Shown here piece after piece: positions 8,020 to 17,781 of a stretch of DNA of 64,000 nucleotides. Every line of letters starts with the position of its first letter. The stretch's first letter is position 1. The DNA is from AP-15 sp963735445 (lineage in GTDB: Bacteria; Pseudomonadota; Alphaproteobacteria; ATCC43930; CGMCC-115725), in the NCBI GenBank assembly GCA_963735445.1, contig CAVTLC010000031.1:1-64000 (forward strand), written 5' to 3'. The notes beneath the pieces were generated by a model. The model searched no databases. It had not been told where the DNA came from and saw only the letters and a program-made list of their open reading frames with translations. Position numbers and translations under genes: made by a program.

Positions 8020-8298
8020 ATGCCGGATGTCGGCGGGATTGCTGGCGAGCGCCTGAAATCTTTTATCGAGCGCATTGAACGGCTCGAAGAAGAGAAACGA
8101 ACGCTCGCAGAGGATATCAAGGAAGTTTACGCCGAGGCCAAGGGCACCGGCTTCGATACCAAAATCATCCGGCAGATCATCCGGATCCGCAAACGCGACC
8201 AGGACGAGCTGGACGAGGAAGAAACCTTGCTCGATCTCTACAAACGCGCGATCGGCATGTTGCCCGACGCGGCCCCGCAAGCCGAGGCTGCCGAGTAG
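8020..8298 (+). CDS. gapR: DUF2312 / GapR-family DNA-binding protein
   Basis: A 92-aa helical protein of the DUF2312 (UPF0335) family. GapR of Caulobacter, the studied member, is a nucleoid-associated protein that clamps overtwisted DNA ahead of replication and transcription and stimulates type II topoisomerases. The family core is visible: LKSFIERIERLEEEKRTLAE, then IKEVYAEAKGTGFD, KIIRQIIRIRKRDQDE and LDLYKRAIG. The first two helices would form the coiled coil of the clamp. The ATG at 8020 follows GAGAGGGGGA. Open frame upstream of it is chance. Confidence 0.88.
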   Translation: MPDVGGIAGERLKSFIERIERLEEEKRTLAEDIKEVYAEAKGTGFDTKIIRQIIRIRKRDQDELDEEETLLDLYKRAIGMLPDAAPQAEAAE

Positions 8299-8325
8299 CG
8301 AGAAGCGAGGCAGGCAGGGGCGACC

Positions 8326-9375
8326 TTACTCCGCAGCGCGAGCGGGTTGCGGCAGATGCCGGCGCAACGCATCGAGTAGCGCGTCGGCTTCGGCCGTGGT
8401 GGCATCGAAGCGGCACACAAAGCGCGCCATCGTCTTGCTGCGGCGATAGAAAGCGAAACCGTCGGCTTCTAGGGCATCCATAACCCCGCCGGGGAGTTCG
8501 AGGAAGATCTCGTTGGCTTCGACCGGGGCAAGGAGACGGGCGCCCGGAACGCCGGCGAGACCTCGAGCGATATGGGCGGCAATCGCGTTTGACGAGCGCG
8601 CCAGCTCGAGCCACAAATCGTCTTCGACATAGGCCAAAAGCTGCGCCGACGCGAAACGCATCTTCGACCAGACCTGACCGGCGCGGCGCAATTGCACCGC
8701 CAGCCCATCGACCAGCTCCGGCGCAAACACGACGATCGCGTCGCATAAGGCGCCGCCGTTCTTGGTGGCGCCGAATGACATGATGTCGACGCCGGCGCGC
8801 CAGCTCGCCTCGGCCGGGCTGCAGCCGAGCCGCGCAACGGCATTGGCGAACCGTGCCCCATCCATATGAATTCTAAGCCCGCGGGCTTTGGCGACTTCAG
8901 CGACGGCATGAAGCTCGGCAAGCGGATAGACCGTCCCGAGATCGCTTGCCTGGGTCACATTAACCGCCGCGGGCTGGCCACGATGCAATTGCCCGGGCGC
9001 GACCGCAGCCACGGTTTCCGCCAACCGCTCGGGATTGATCCGGCCATCCACCCCGGCGACCGGCGTCAGCTTTAGGCCGCCACCAAAAAACCCGGCGGCG
9101 TTCGCCTCCGAGGTGTTGATGTGCGCCGCTTCGCTGCAATAGACGATGCCCCAGGAGGGGCTGATTGCCGCCAAGCTCAGCGCATTGGCCGCAGTGCCGG
9201 TCGCGACCGGAAAGACTCGGACCGCTTTCTCGAAAACATCGGAGAAACGCCGCTGCAACGTGGCCGTCCACTCGTCGGCGCCATAGCCGAGCGCGGTATC
9301 GTGATTGGCGCGGATCAGCGCTTCGAGGATCGCGGGCGCCGCCCTCCCGGTATTGTCGCTGCGGTAATCGATCAT
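8326..9375 (-). CDS. ltaE: Low-specificity L-threonine aldolase
   Basis: A 349-aa PLP enzyme of the threonine/beta-eliminating lyase family, which cleaves L-threonine or allo-threonine to glycine and acetaldehyde. Family marks are DYRSDNTGRAAPAI at the N-terminus, HIHMDGARFANA in the middle (the Asp binds the PLP pyridine nitrogen) and FGATKNGGALCDA, whose Lys carries PLP. Length is normal. The start ATG overlaps the stop of the upstream FecR-like gene in an ATGA, so the two are probably cotranslated, though no metabolic link is obvious. Confidence 0.9.
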   Translation of the reverse strand: MIDYRSDNTGRAAPAILEALIRANHDTALGYGADEWTATLQRRFSDVFEKAVRVFPVATGTAANALSLAAISPSWGIVYCSEAAHINTSEANAAGFFGGGLKLTPVAGVDGRINPERLAETVAAVAPGQLHRGQPAAVNVTQASDLGTVYPLAELHAVAEVAKARGLRIHMDGARFANAVARLGCSPAEASWRAGVDIMSFGATKNGGALCDAIVVFAPELVDGLAVQLRRAGQVWSKMRFASAQLLAYVEDDLWLELARSSNAIAAHIARGLAGVPGARLLAPVEANEIFLELPGGVMDALEADGFAFYRRSKTMARFVCRFDATTAEADALLDALRRHLPQPARAAE

Positions 9376-11015
9376 CGCCTTATCACCCTTTTGCGCGCAT
9401 CAGGCTGCGACACCGTATGATCGGAGTGCGCCACGCGAAGGACAATACTGTGGCGTATTTGCAAGACACCGCCATGGGCGAACTCGCGCACTCGCATATA
9501 GCGCTCGCGGGCCATTTCTTGAAATTCGCGTGAATGCAGTACGGCGGCGCGAACCAGGCTGGACCAGGTCGACCCTTTCGCGGCCTGCGAGGTGTGCTCA
9601 CTCGGCGGATGTTCGCGTGCTGCTGAGCCGGTGGCGGCATGCATAGGCTCGGGCGGTGGTCCGATCTGTGGCGAGCCCAGAATGGTCGGTGCATTGAGCA
9701 GTCGCTCTTCGGGGATCGTCAGGAGCGCCGTGGCGACCTCCTGTCCGGCGGTAAAGGCGGGGCGGCGAACGACAGTAGCGAACTGACGATTAGCGAGGTG
9801 AGCGTTGGCGATGGCCGCCGGCGGCTCGCCGTCATGGCGCAGGCCGATTGCGCTGAGATCCGCGATAATTCCGGCATTGACGGCTCGAATGTACTCAACA
9901 TCGTGGCTGTAGCTGGGCCAATAGATCTCTTCAGGCGCCAGCGGCAACCAGGCGATCGCGGGACCGCGACCATCGGGATAGCTGAGCCCGACGCCGGGAG
10001 TGCCGAGAAACGCAACGACGGCCGGCGTCCATACCGGATTTGCCACCCACTTTCCCGGCGTCCACGACCATTTGTTGTCGGCGAGCATCCAGCGGCCATA
10101 ATGCGAGGTGGCAAAGCCCCAAGGCTCGTTGTCGACCCAACTCCACCCCCACGGAGGAAACCAGCGCCAATGCCCATCGCGATAAGGGAGCCAGTCTTTG
10201 GGCGGCGCTTTTGGCGTCCAAACCGGACCGTATTTTTCGCTCACCCGCCAGCTGCCGGCTTGGTCGAGTTCGGCATAACCTGTCATTTCCCGCGAAACAA
10301 AATACGGTGCGGCCAGCCGGGCATCATCAACCGCGCGGCCGCCGCACCATTCAGAAAACTCGTCACCGGAAGCCGTCTCCTGCACCGCTTTGGCGGGCGC
10401 GGCGGCGCCAAATACGATCCGGTCACCGGCGGCGATCAGGATATCGCCAGCACGGCCGACGAACCGGGCAGCCCCGGTAAAGACGGCGACACGCGCCACC
10501 TGGTCTCCGACGCCGGCGTCGATATCGTAGCGTCCTTGCTGTTGCAGCCAGACCCCACCGAACGAAGTGTCGATCTGCAAAGTTTCGCCGGGGTCAAAGC
10601 GACGGATGTCGAGGTCGACCCGGCCTCCCTTGACTGCGATCTCGGCAATCAGCTGGTCGAGTTTGACGATCGCAATCTCGGTGCCTTCGGCAAGATCGAT
10701 CGTGTCGGCGCCGATACGAATTTCGGCGCGCGTTTGCGGCCCAGTGCGCAACGCCACCCCGGCCGCGATCGGGTCATTGACGGCTGCCGGCGACCATTGC
10801 GCTTCATTCGGAGCGCGGTACTCAACCTTCCCCGAGGCGAGGCTGACCCGACCGACGCGGCCCGGCGGCGTCACGATGTCCGTACCCGGCGCCAAAGGTT
10901 GGCCTAGCTCCGCCGAGGCGAATTTTACAGGCGTGGTGTTGCTTGCCAGCAGCGGTGTCGTGCTGATAGCAACCAAGATGGCAGCGAATAGACCGCTCGC
11001 AAATTCCGATCGCAT
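9372..11015 (-). CDS. FecR-domain and DUF6600-type exported protein
   Basis: A 547-aa exported protein. Residues 1-24 are a signal peptide ending LLA. Residues about 45-200 look like a FecR beta-structure domain (RVSLASGKVEYR, GTEIAIVKLD, RVDLDIRRFDPGETLQIDT, GDQVARVAVFTG). From about 240 to 340 come Trp-rich units (GPVWTP, WLPYRDGHWRW, WGWSWVDNEPWGF, YGRWML, WSWTPGKWV) typical of DUF6600. The C-terminal part is low-complexity. FecR domains sense signals at ECF sigma systems, but no sigma factor is nearby and there is no transmembrane helix, so it is more likely a periplasmic or surface protein. It overlaps ltaE by four bases. Confidence 0.82.
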   Translation of the reverse strand: MRSEFASGLFAAILVAISTTPLLASNTTPVKFASAELGQPLAPGTDIVTPPGRVGRVSLASGKVEYRAPNEAQWSPAAVNDPIAAGVALRTGPQTRAEIRIGADTIDLAEGTEIAIVKLDQLIAEIAVKGGRVDLDIRRFDPGETLQIDTSFGGVWLQQQGRYDIDAGVGDQVARVAVFTGAARFVGRAGDILIAAGDRIVFGAAAPAKAVQETASGDEFSEWCGGRAVDDARLAAPYFVSREMTGYAELDQAGSWRVSEKYGPVWTPKAPPKDWLPYRDGHWRWFPPWGWSWVDNEPWGFATSHYGRWMLADNKWSWTPGKWVANPVWTPAVVAFLGTPGVGLSYPDGRGPAIAWLPLAPEEIYWPSYSHDVEYIRAVNAGIIADLSAIGLRHDGEPPAAIANAHLANRQFATVVRRPAFTAGQEVATALLTIPEERLLNAPTILGSPQIGPPPEPMHAATGSAAREHPPSEHTSQAAKGSTWSSLVRAAVLHSREFQEMARERYMRVREFAHGGVLQIRHSIVLRVAHSDHTVSQPDARKRVIRR

Positions 11016-11199
11016 CGCTTCCCCTTCATCGATGCTTTGCGAGCGAACCTAGCAGATATGCTGTAATTTCGAGAATTAATCGGCAGATTCACTATGATTT
11101 TACCTGATAAGTTCTGCGATGCGCGACGATAGTTGCGGATTCGGATCAAACTTACGATGGGAATACCCAAATACTGGAATTACGGTCCGGCTTTAGGCA

Positions 11200-13020
11200 A
11201 TGACGAGTGAATTGCCCAAAGGAATCTCAATCATCGTAATCGGCCCGTCCGGAGCCGCGCTCGGGCGCCGTCTGCGCGCAGCATTGCCGAATTCCGAATT
11301 GCACGGCCCTCGCGCCCGGCCGGGGGATTGGGATAAAGCCTACAATCATGCTTCAGCCCACATTGCCGGTCTGTTCGCCGCTGGCCGGCCGATCGTCGGG
11401 ATCTGTGCCAGCGGCATCCTGATCAGATCGCTGGCGCCTTTGCTCGCCTCAAAGGAGGTCGAGCCGCCCGTCGTCTCCGTCGCCGAGGACGGTTCGGTCG
11501 CGGTGCCGCTGATCGGCGGCCATCAAGGCGCCAACGCGATCGCCCGAAAGATTGCCGCGGTCATGCGCGGAACGGCTGCGATCACGACAGCGAGCGATTT
11601 GCGACTGGGCTTGGCGCTCGACGAACCGCCGGCGGGCTGGCGGATCGCCAATGTCGAGCGGGTCAAGCCGATCGCCGCCGCGCTCCTTGCCGGTGAACCC
11701 GTTGCGTTGGTCGAGGAGGTCGGCGGCGGCGAATGGCTTCGCTCGGGGGCTATCGACTGGGCCGAACGCGCCGCCGTCAATGTCATCGTGACCGACCGCT
11801 CGCCGGCCCCTGAAGCCGCGGCGCTGGTCTATCACCCGCCGGTACTGACACTTGGCATCGGATGCGAGCGCGGCTGTCCCCCCGAAGAAATCGCCGATCT
11901 CGCGCGTGCGACGCTCATTGCGGCGGGGCTTGCTGCAGATGCTGTCGCGGCGGTCGTATCGATCGATTTGAAGCTCGCAGAACCCGGCATTCACGCGCTA
12001 GCCCGTACACTCGGCGTGCCGGCGCGGTTTTTCCCAGCCGAGCGGCTGCTGGCCGAAACCGCGCGTCTGACCGAACGCTCGGAGACCGTGTTCCGGGCGA
12101 CCGGCTGCTGGGGTGTCGCCGAAGGGGCGGCCCTCGCCGCCGCGGGGCCGAGCGCTTCACTGATCGTGCCAAAGCGCAAGTCGCGACGCGCCACCTGCGC
12201 CGTCGCGCGCGCGCCGCAACCAATTGATCCTGAGACGATCGGTCGCCGGCGCGGTCGCCTCGCCATTGTCGGCATCGGTCCTGGCGACCCCGACTGGCGC
12301 ACAGGGGAGGCGAATGATGCGATTGCGGCCGCGAGCGATGTCGTCGGTTATCGGCTTTATCTCGATCTGCTCGGCTCGGTGATCGCCGGCAAGCGCCGGC
12401 ACGAAAGCGCCCTGGGCGAAGAGGAAGATCGTGTCGGCCGCGCTCTCGATCTCGCCGCCGAGGGCAGAGAGGTGGCTCTGGTATCATCGGGCGATGCCGG
12501 CATTTACGGTCTCGCAGCCTTGGTTTTTGAAATGCTCGACCGCCACCCGAAGCGCGAATGGCGATCAGTAGAGGTGACCGTGTGTCCCGGCGTTTCCGCA
12601 TTGCAGGCGGCGGCTGCCCGCGCCGGAGCTCCACTTGGACATGATTTCTGCGCGATATCGCTGTCGGACCTGTTGACCCCGTGGCCGGCAATCTGCGCAC
12701 GGCTCGAGATGGCCGCGGCCGCCGATTTCGTCGTGGCATTGTTCAATCCGCGCTCGATCCGCCGCGCCGGGCAGCTCGCCGAAGCCGCCGAAATCTTGCT
12801 GCGCCATCGCTCGCCGCACACCCCGGTGTTTATCGGGCGTAACCTCGGGCGCAGCGGCGAAACGACCCGCATCACTGAGCTGTCCGATCTCGCCGGCGAC
12901 AATGCCGAGATCGACATGCTGAGCGTCATCATTGTCGGGAACAGCACGAGCCGAGTTCTTAAAGGCTATCCGTCGCGGTTTTACACGCCACGCGGCTACT
13001 TCCCCGATAGGCCGAGGTGA
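11200..13020 (+). CDS. cobJ: Fused cobalt-precorrin-5A hydrolase-like / precorrin-3B C17-methyltransferase (CbiG-CobJ)
   Basis: A 606-aa cobalamin-synthesis protein with two parts. Residues about 8-330 are CbiG-like: the N-domain has GICASGILIRSLAPLL and GGHQGANAIA (106-112 core), and the C-domain has LGIGCERGCP. Residues about 350-606 are a tetrapyrrole methylase of CobJ type: GIGPGDPDW, LVSSGDAGIYGLA (SAM site), VTVCPGVSALQAAAA and LFNPRS. CobJ methylates C17 and contracts the ring; the CbiG half resembles the hydrolase of the anaerobic route. The fusion is common in alphaproteobacteria. cobM follows with a GTGA overlap. The ATG at 11200 has no strong ribosome site, and I saw no B12 riboswitch upstream. 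Confidence 0.9.
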   Translation: MTSELPKGISIIVIGPSGAALGRRLRAALPNSELHGPRARPGDWDKAYNHASAHIAGLFAAGRPIVGICASGILIRSLAPLLASKEVEPPVVSVAEDGSVAVPLIGGHQGANAIARKIAAVMRGTAAITTASDLRLGLALDEPPAGWRIANVERVKPIAAALLAGEPVALVEEVGGGEWLRSGAIDWAERAAVNVIVTDRSPAPEAAALVYHPPVLTLGIGCERGCPPEEIADLARATLIAAGLAADAVAAVVSIDLKLAEPGIHALARTLGVPARFFPAERLLAETARLTERSETVFRATGCWGVAEGAALAAAGPSASLIVPKRKSRRATCAVARAPQPIDPETIGRRRGRLAIVGIGPGDPDWRTGEANDAIAAASDVVGYRLYLDLLGSVIAGKRRHESALGEEEDRVGRALDLAAEGREVALVSSGDAGIYGLAALVFEMLDRHPKREWRSVEVTVCPGVSALQAAAARAGAPLGHDFCAISLSDLLTPWPAICARLEMAAAADFVVALFNPRSIRRAGQLAEAAEILLRHRSPHTPVFIGRNLGRSGETTRITELSDLAGDNAEIDMLSVIIVGNSTSRVLKGYPSRFYTPRGYFPDRPR

Positions 13021-13784
13021 CCGTCCATTTCATCGGGGCTGGTCCCGGTGCGCCTGATCTAATCACGGTCCGCGGGCTGAGGCTGATCGAGCGCTGCCCG
13101 GTCTGCCTTTACGCGGGCTCGCTGGTGCCGCGCGAAATCCTCGCCGCCGCCCCGCCCGATGCCTGCATCATCGATACCGCCCCGCTGACGCTCGACGAGA
13201 TCATCGCGCACATTGCTGATGCGCAGACGCAGGGCCTCGATGTCGCGCGGCTGCACTCGGGCGATCCGTCACTGTATGGCGCCATCGCCGAGCAGATGCG
13301 GCGCCTCGACGCGCTCGGCATCGCTTACGATGTGACCCCGGGCGTGCCGTCTTTCGCGGCCGCCGCCGCGGCAATCGGGTGCGAGCTGACCCGTCCCGAG
13401 ATTGTCCAAACGGTGATCCTGACCCGCACCGCGACCCGCTCTTCGCCGATGCCCGACCGAGAAAGGCTGGAGAAATTGGCCGCGACCGGCGCCACATTGG
13501 CAATCCATCTATCCGTGACCAACCTCGCGCATATCGTTCGCGCGCTGACCCCATTTTACGGCGCCGATTGCCCGGCGGTCGTCGCTTACCGCGTCAGCTG
13601 GCCCGACCAGCAGCTGATCCGTGGCGCTCTCGGCGACATCCGTGAACTGGTTAAAGCAGCCAAGATCACCCGCACCGCGTTGGTGCTGGTCGGCCCGGCT
13701 CTCGGCGCCGCCTCGACAAATTCACCCGAAAGTCGGCTTTACGCTCCGGCCCATTACCATTTGATGCGCCCACGTCGGGACTGA
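13017..13784 (+). CDS. cobM: Precorrin-4 C11-methyltransferase
   Basis: A 255-aa tetrapyrrole methylase that adds a methyl group at C11 of precorrin-4 in corrin-ring synthesis. Typical motifs are FIGAGPGAPDLITVRG at the N-terminus, LYAGSLVP, RLHSGDPSLYGAI (SAM binding) and YDVTPGVPSFAAAAA. Its length fits the family. The GTG start at 13017 overlaps the cobJ stop as GTGA, so the two genes are translationally coupled. With cbiG-cobJ this is part of a cobalamin operon whose other genes lie outside the window. Confidence 0.93.
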   Translation: MTVHFIGAGPGAPDLITVRGLRLIERCPVCLYAGSLVPREILAAAPPDACIIDTAPLTLDEIIAHIADAQTQGLDVARLHSGDPSLYGAIAEQMRRLDALGIAYDVTPGVPSFAAAAAAIGCELTRPEIVQTVILTRTATRSSPMPDRERLEKLAATGATLAIHLSVTNLAHIVRALTPFYGADCPAVVAYRVSWPDQQLIRGALGDIRELVKAAKITRTALVLVGPALGAASTNSPESRLYAPAHYHLMRPRRD

Positions 13785-13864
13785 GCGACGCTTTCGCCGC
13801 ACTTGCCGCAGCAAGCCCTCAGCGCTCACGTTTCACCTGCCCTTATCCTGGGGAGGTCACGGCC

Positions 13865-14978
13865 CTGTCGAGCGTAACGCAGTTGTCGAGCGCGGCAGGC
13901 GCCGCGAAGCCAAAAAGTGCGCCACGAGCGGTGGCGGCGTGGCTCTTTACCTGCTGCGGGATGATTTTCCTGATGATCGTGGTCGGCGGGGTAACCCGGC
14001 TGACGCTATCGGGGCTGTCGATCACCGAATGGAAGCCGGTGATCGGCATCATCCCGCCATTGACGCATGCGCAGTGGGCCGCGGAGTTCGCGCGCTATCA
14101 GCAGGTCCCGGAATACCGCGCGCTCCATTACGGGATGACGCTCGCCGATTTCAAAGGGATCTATTTTTGGGAGTATTTGCATCGGTTGTTGGGCCGGCTG
14201 ATCGGGATCGCCTTTGCCGCGCCGCTCGTGTGGTTTTGGCTGCGTGGTCAATTGCCGCGGCGGCTCGGCCCGGCGCTGGGCGGTATTCTGGCGCTTGGCT
14301 TCGCACAGGGTCTGCTCGGCTGGTACATGGTCAAGAGCGGCCTCGCCGATCGGGTCGAGGTCAGCCAGTACCGTCTCGTCGCCCATCTGCTTCTGGCGCT
14401 CGCGATTTACACCCTGATCCTGTGGACGGCGTTGGGACTTTACTTTCCCTCATACGGACCGGGGCGAGCAGAACGAGGGATCACGCCGCTGGCGCCGCGC
14501 GGCGGAGGCGCTGATCGCGCTGATTGGGCTGACAATCGCAGCCGGCGGCTTTGTCGCCGGTACCCGTGCGGGGCTCACCTATAACACCTTTCCGCTGATG
14601 GACGGCCGCTATGTTCCGGCGGGCTATGATCTGCTGCACCCCTTTGTCCGAAATTGGTTCGAGAACATCCCGGCGATCCAGTTCGACCACCGCCTGCTGG
14701 CCGAGACAACTTTTGCGTTCGTCCTGGCATTGTCGGCCTTCGGTCTGCCTCGCCGACGCACCCTCCCTCGTTCTTCCCGGATCGCCCTTTGGGTTCTGCT
14801 GGCCGCGGCGATCCTGCAAGTGACGCTCGGGATTTCTACCTTGCTGCTGGTCGTCCCGATCCCGCTTGCCGCCGCGCACCAAGCCGGCGCCGTCCTACTG
14901 CTGACGGCCGCCATCATCTTCCGCCATACCTTGCGCCGGCCTGCGCTGATGGACGAAAGAGAGCACGCGACCATATAG
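13865..14978 (+). CDS. ctaA: Haem A synthase CtaA/COX15, frameshifted
   Basis: A polytopic inner-membrane enzyme that oxidises the C8 methyl of haem O to make haem A for cytochrome oxidase. The first frame carries VGGVTRLTLSGLSITEWKPV, YFWEYLHRLLGRLIG with a haem-ligand His, and FAQGLLGWYMV. It runs out near 14450 and ends at 14584. One base out of phase the second half continues: LIGLTIAAGGFVAGTRAGL, NTFPLMDGR, FDHRLLAE and AAHQAGA, ending at 14978. One extra base lies at about 14440-14460. The first ATG-like option is a TTG at 13883, but GGAGG at 13852-13856 sits better for a CTG at 13865 in the same frame, so the start is uncertain. Confidence 0.85.
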
Positions 14979-15006
14979 TCTCCCGTGTTGCGTGCGGGAG
15001 AAAACG

Positions 15007-17181
15007 ATGGCCGACGACGCCGCCTCTGCCAAAACGACCCTTGATGATTGGACGGCGCTGGCCACTAAAGAATTGAGGGGGAAGCCGCTCGACAGCCTCG
15101 ACTGGGACACCCCAGAGGGCATCCGGATCAAGCCGCTCTATACCGCCGGCGATCTTGCGGCGATCGAAGCCGCCGGGTTTCCTCTGAACGATGCAATGCC
15201 CGGCTTTCCGCCCTATCTGCGTGGGCCACGCGCGACGATGTACGCCAACCGGCCATGGACGATCCGGCAATATTCGGGCTTTTCGACCGCCGAGGAATCA
15301 AACCGCTTTTACCGCGAGAATTTAAAGGCAGGGCAGATGGGCCTGTCGATCGCCTTCGATCTCGCCACTCATCGCGGTTACGACAGCGATCATCCGCGCG
15401 TCGTCGGCGATGTCGGCAAGGCGGGTGTCGCGATCGACAGCGTCGAGGATATGAAGATCCTGTTCGACGGCATCCCGCTCGACCGGATGAGCGTGTCGAT
15501 GACGATGAACGGCGCCGTTTTGCCGGTGCTTGCCGGTTATATCGTCGCCGCCGAAGAACAGGGAGTGCCGCAGGACAAATTGCAGGGCACAATCCAGAAC
15601 GACATTTTAAAAGAATTCATGGTCCGCAACACCTATATTTACCCGCCCGGGCCGTCGATGCGGATCGTTGCCGATATTATCGAATACACGGCGCGGCACA
15701 TGCCCAAGTTCAATTCGATTTCGATCTCCGGCTATCACATGGAGGAAGCCGGCGCTACCTCGGTTCAGGAATTGGGTTTTACTTTGGCCGATGGCCTCGA
15801 ATACGTCCGCGCCGCACTATCTCGCGGACTGGAGATCGACGAGTTCGCCCCGCGGCTGTCGTTCTTTTTCGGCATCGGCATGAATTTCTTTATGGAGATC
15901 GCAAAACTGCGGGCGGCGCGCGTGTTATGGGCGCGGCTGGTTCAGCAATTTTCGCCGCAGGACCCGGCGAGCCTCGCCTTGCGCACCCATTGCCAGACCT
16001 CGGGCGTCAGCCTGACCGAACAGGACCCGCACAACAACATCATCCGCACGACGGTCGAGGCGTTGGCTGCGGTGCTCGGCGGCACACAGTCATTGCACAC
16101 GAATTCGTTCGATGAGGCGATGGCATTGCCGACCCCGGCCTCGATGCGGATCGCCCGCAACACTCAACTTATCCTCGCCGAGGAGAGCGGCATCACGCAC
16201 GTCGTGGACCCGCTGGGCGGCAGCTATTACCTTGAAAACCTAACCCATTCCTTGTGCGAGGCGGCCGGCGCATTGATCGCCGAAGTCGAGGCGATGGGCG
16301 GCATGACCAAGGCGGTCGAAGCCGGCATGCCGAAACTCCGTATCGAAGAGGCAGCGGCCCGTCGTCAGGCGGCGATCGACCGCGGCGAGGAGACGATCGT
16401 CGGCGTCAACAAATATGCCTCGGGCGAAAAAGCTGAGGTCGATCTGCTCGATGTCGACAATTCGGCGGTGCGCACCGCGCAAGTGGCCCGCCTTGACCAA
16501 GTGCGCCGCAAGCGCGATCCGGAGCGCTGTCGGCAGGCGCTCGCCGCGCTGACCGAGGCGGCGGGGAATGGCCAAGGCAATCTGCTTGAATTGTCGATCG
16601 AGGCGATGCGGGCCCGCGCGACGGTTGGCGAAGTTTCCGACGCGCTGGAACAAGTCTTTACCCGTCATCGCGCTCAGATCCGCGCGGTCTCTGGCGTCTA
16701 CGGTGGGCGCTACGACGGCGACGAAAGCTTCCGCCGCATTCAGCGCGAGATCGAGGCCTTTGCCCGCGAGGAGGGTCGTCGCCCGCGCATGCTGGTCGTC
16801 AAGCTCGGCCAGGATGGCCACGACCGCGGCGCCAAGGTCATCGCGACCGCTTTTGCCGATATCGGTTTCGACGTCGATATCGGCCCGCTGTTTCAGACGC
16901 CCGAAGAAGCCGCGCGTCAGGCGGTCGAAAACGATGTGCACATTGTCGGCGTGTCGAGCCAGGCCGCCGGCCACAAGACGCTTGTCCCGGCATTGGTCGA
17001 GGCGTTGAAGCGCGAAGGCGCCGACGACATCCTCGTGGTCTGCGGCGGCGTCATCCCCTCCAAGGACTACGATTTCCTGAAGAAAGCCGGTGTCGCCGCA
17101 ATCTTCGGCCCAGGCACCAACATCCCTGCCGCCGCCGCCGAAATCCTCTCGTTAATCCAGAAACGAAGACTGGCGGCGTAA
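15007..17181 (+). CDS. scpA: Methylmalonyl-CoA mutase, large subunit with B12-binding domain
   Basis: A 724-aa adenosylcobalamin-dependent mutase that interconverts (R)-methylmalonyl-CoA and succinyl-CoA in propionate metabolism. Residues about 1-560 are the substrate-binding barrel (GLSIAFDLATHRGYDSD, SVSMTMNGAVLPVLA, ISGYHMEEAGATSVQE, THCQTSGVSLTEQDPHNN). The C-terminal B12 domain has the base-off motif DxHxxG as D603-G-H605-D-R-G608, then GVSSQAAGHKTL and VCGGVIP. The ATG at 15007 follows GGGAGAAAACG; a GTG at 14992 is in frame but less likely. Its B12 demand matches the cobalamin genes just upstream. A companion small subunit is not seen, so it is probably the homodimeric type. Confidence 0.95.
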   Translation: MADDAASAKTTLDDWTALATKELRGKPLDSLDWDTPEGIRIKPLYTAGDLAAIEAAGFPLNDAMPGFPPYLRGPRATMYANRPWTIRQYSGFSTAEESNRFYRENLKAGQMGLSIAFDLATHRGYDSDHPRVVGDVGKAGVAIDSVEDMKILFDGIPLDRMSVSMTMNGAVLPVLAGYIVAAEEQGVPQDKLQGTIQNDILKEFMVRNTYIYPPGPSMRIVADIIEYTARHMPKFNSISISGYHMEEAGATSVQELGFTLADGLEYVRAALSRGLEIDEFAPRLSFFFGIGMNFFMEIAKLRAARVLWARLVQQFSPQDPASLALRTHCQTSGVSLTEQDPHNNIIRTTVEALAAVLGGTQSLHTNSFDEAMALPTPASMRIARNTQLILAEESGITHVVDPLGGSYYLENLTHSLCEAAGALIAEVEAMGGMTKAVEAGMPKLRIEEAAARRQAAIDRGEETIVGVNKYASGEKAEVDLLDVDNSAVRTAQVARLDQVRRKRDPERCRQALAALTEAAGNGQGNLLELSIEAMRARATVGEVSDALEQVFTRHRAQIRAVSGVYGGRYDGDESFRRIQREIEAFAREEGRRPRMLVVKLGQDGHDRGAKVIATAFADIGFDVDIGPLFQTPEEAARQAVENDVHIVGVSSQAAGHKTLVPALVEALKREGADDILVVCGGVIPSKDYDFLKKAGVAAIFGPGTNIPAAAAEILSLIQKRRLAA

Positions 17182-17226
17182 CCGCTGAAGCCGGCGCCAC
17201 CGAGCGTATGTGGATCACTCGGCCTA

Positions 17227-17622
17227 TTAGTTTCTTCCGAAGTATTCGAGGTCTTCGGGGCGGGGCTGCCAGTTGGAGTTGCTCGGCCATTCCTTGGTGC
17301 GGCCGGACATGCCCTCGCCGTAACGGACGCGGAACAGCAAGGTGCGCTGCGGGCCATTGATGTATTCGTGCAATTCGCCGCGCGGATGGACGACGAACGA
17401 CCCGGGTGCGATGTCGATCGTTTCCGAAGGAGTCCGCATCTTGCCGCCGCCCTCAAAGCAGAAATAGATCTCGGTCGCGTCGGGATGGCAATGATACGGG
17501 CTGGTCTGCCCCGGCTCCCAGCAGGCGACGGTGACATCACCCTCGCCGGTGCGGCCCAGCACCTTTTCCATATGCTTCTTGGGATCGAAGACCTGTTCGG
17601 CCTTTAAATTGAAGCTGTACAT
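17227..17622 (-). CDS. Cupin domain-containing protein
   Basis: A 131-aa single-domain cupin. Metal-binding motif 1 is SPYHCHPDATEIYFCFEG (H-x-H and a later E) and motif 2 is GSFVVHPRGELHEY. The C-terminus (EWPSNSNWQPRPEDLEYF) is acidic and aromatic. The frame is open to 17751, but the ATG at 17622 is preceded by GAGGGGAACC and begins at the family's normal N-terminus. It is tail-to-tail with the mutase. The substrate is unknown. Confidence 0.85.
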   Translation of the reverse strand: MYSFNLKAEQVFDPKKHMEKVLGRTGEGDVTVACWEPGQTSPYHCHPDATEIYFCFEGGGKMRTPSETIDIAPGSFVVHPRGELHEYINGPQRTLLFRVRYGEGMSGRTKEWPSNSNWQPRPEDLEYFGRN

Positions 17623-17781
17623 CGGTTCCCCTCGGACATTCTCGAAGGGAACCCTAACGCGAGCGAACCAACTCAGCAACAAAGGCCGGCCCGGGTTGGC
17701 CCTGACCAGGAAGCGTCGATCGCCCTCGCCCTCGCCGCTGACGCGGCGCATAATCCCCTCAACTCATAACGGAGGCTTGGC

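Noticed and set aside
11016..11199. Cobalamin riboswitch ahead of the cob genes
   Set aside because: No B12-box-like sequence or matching stem structure could be seen by eye.
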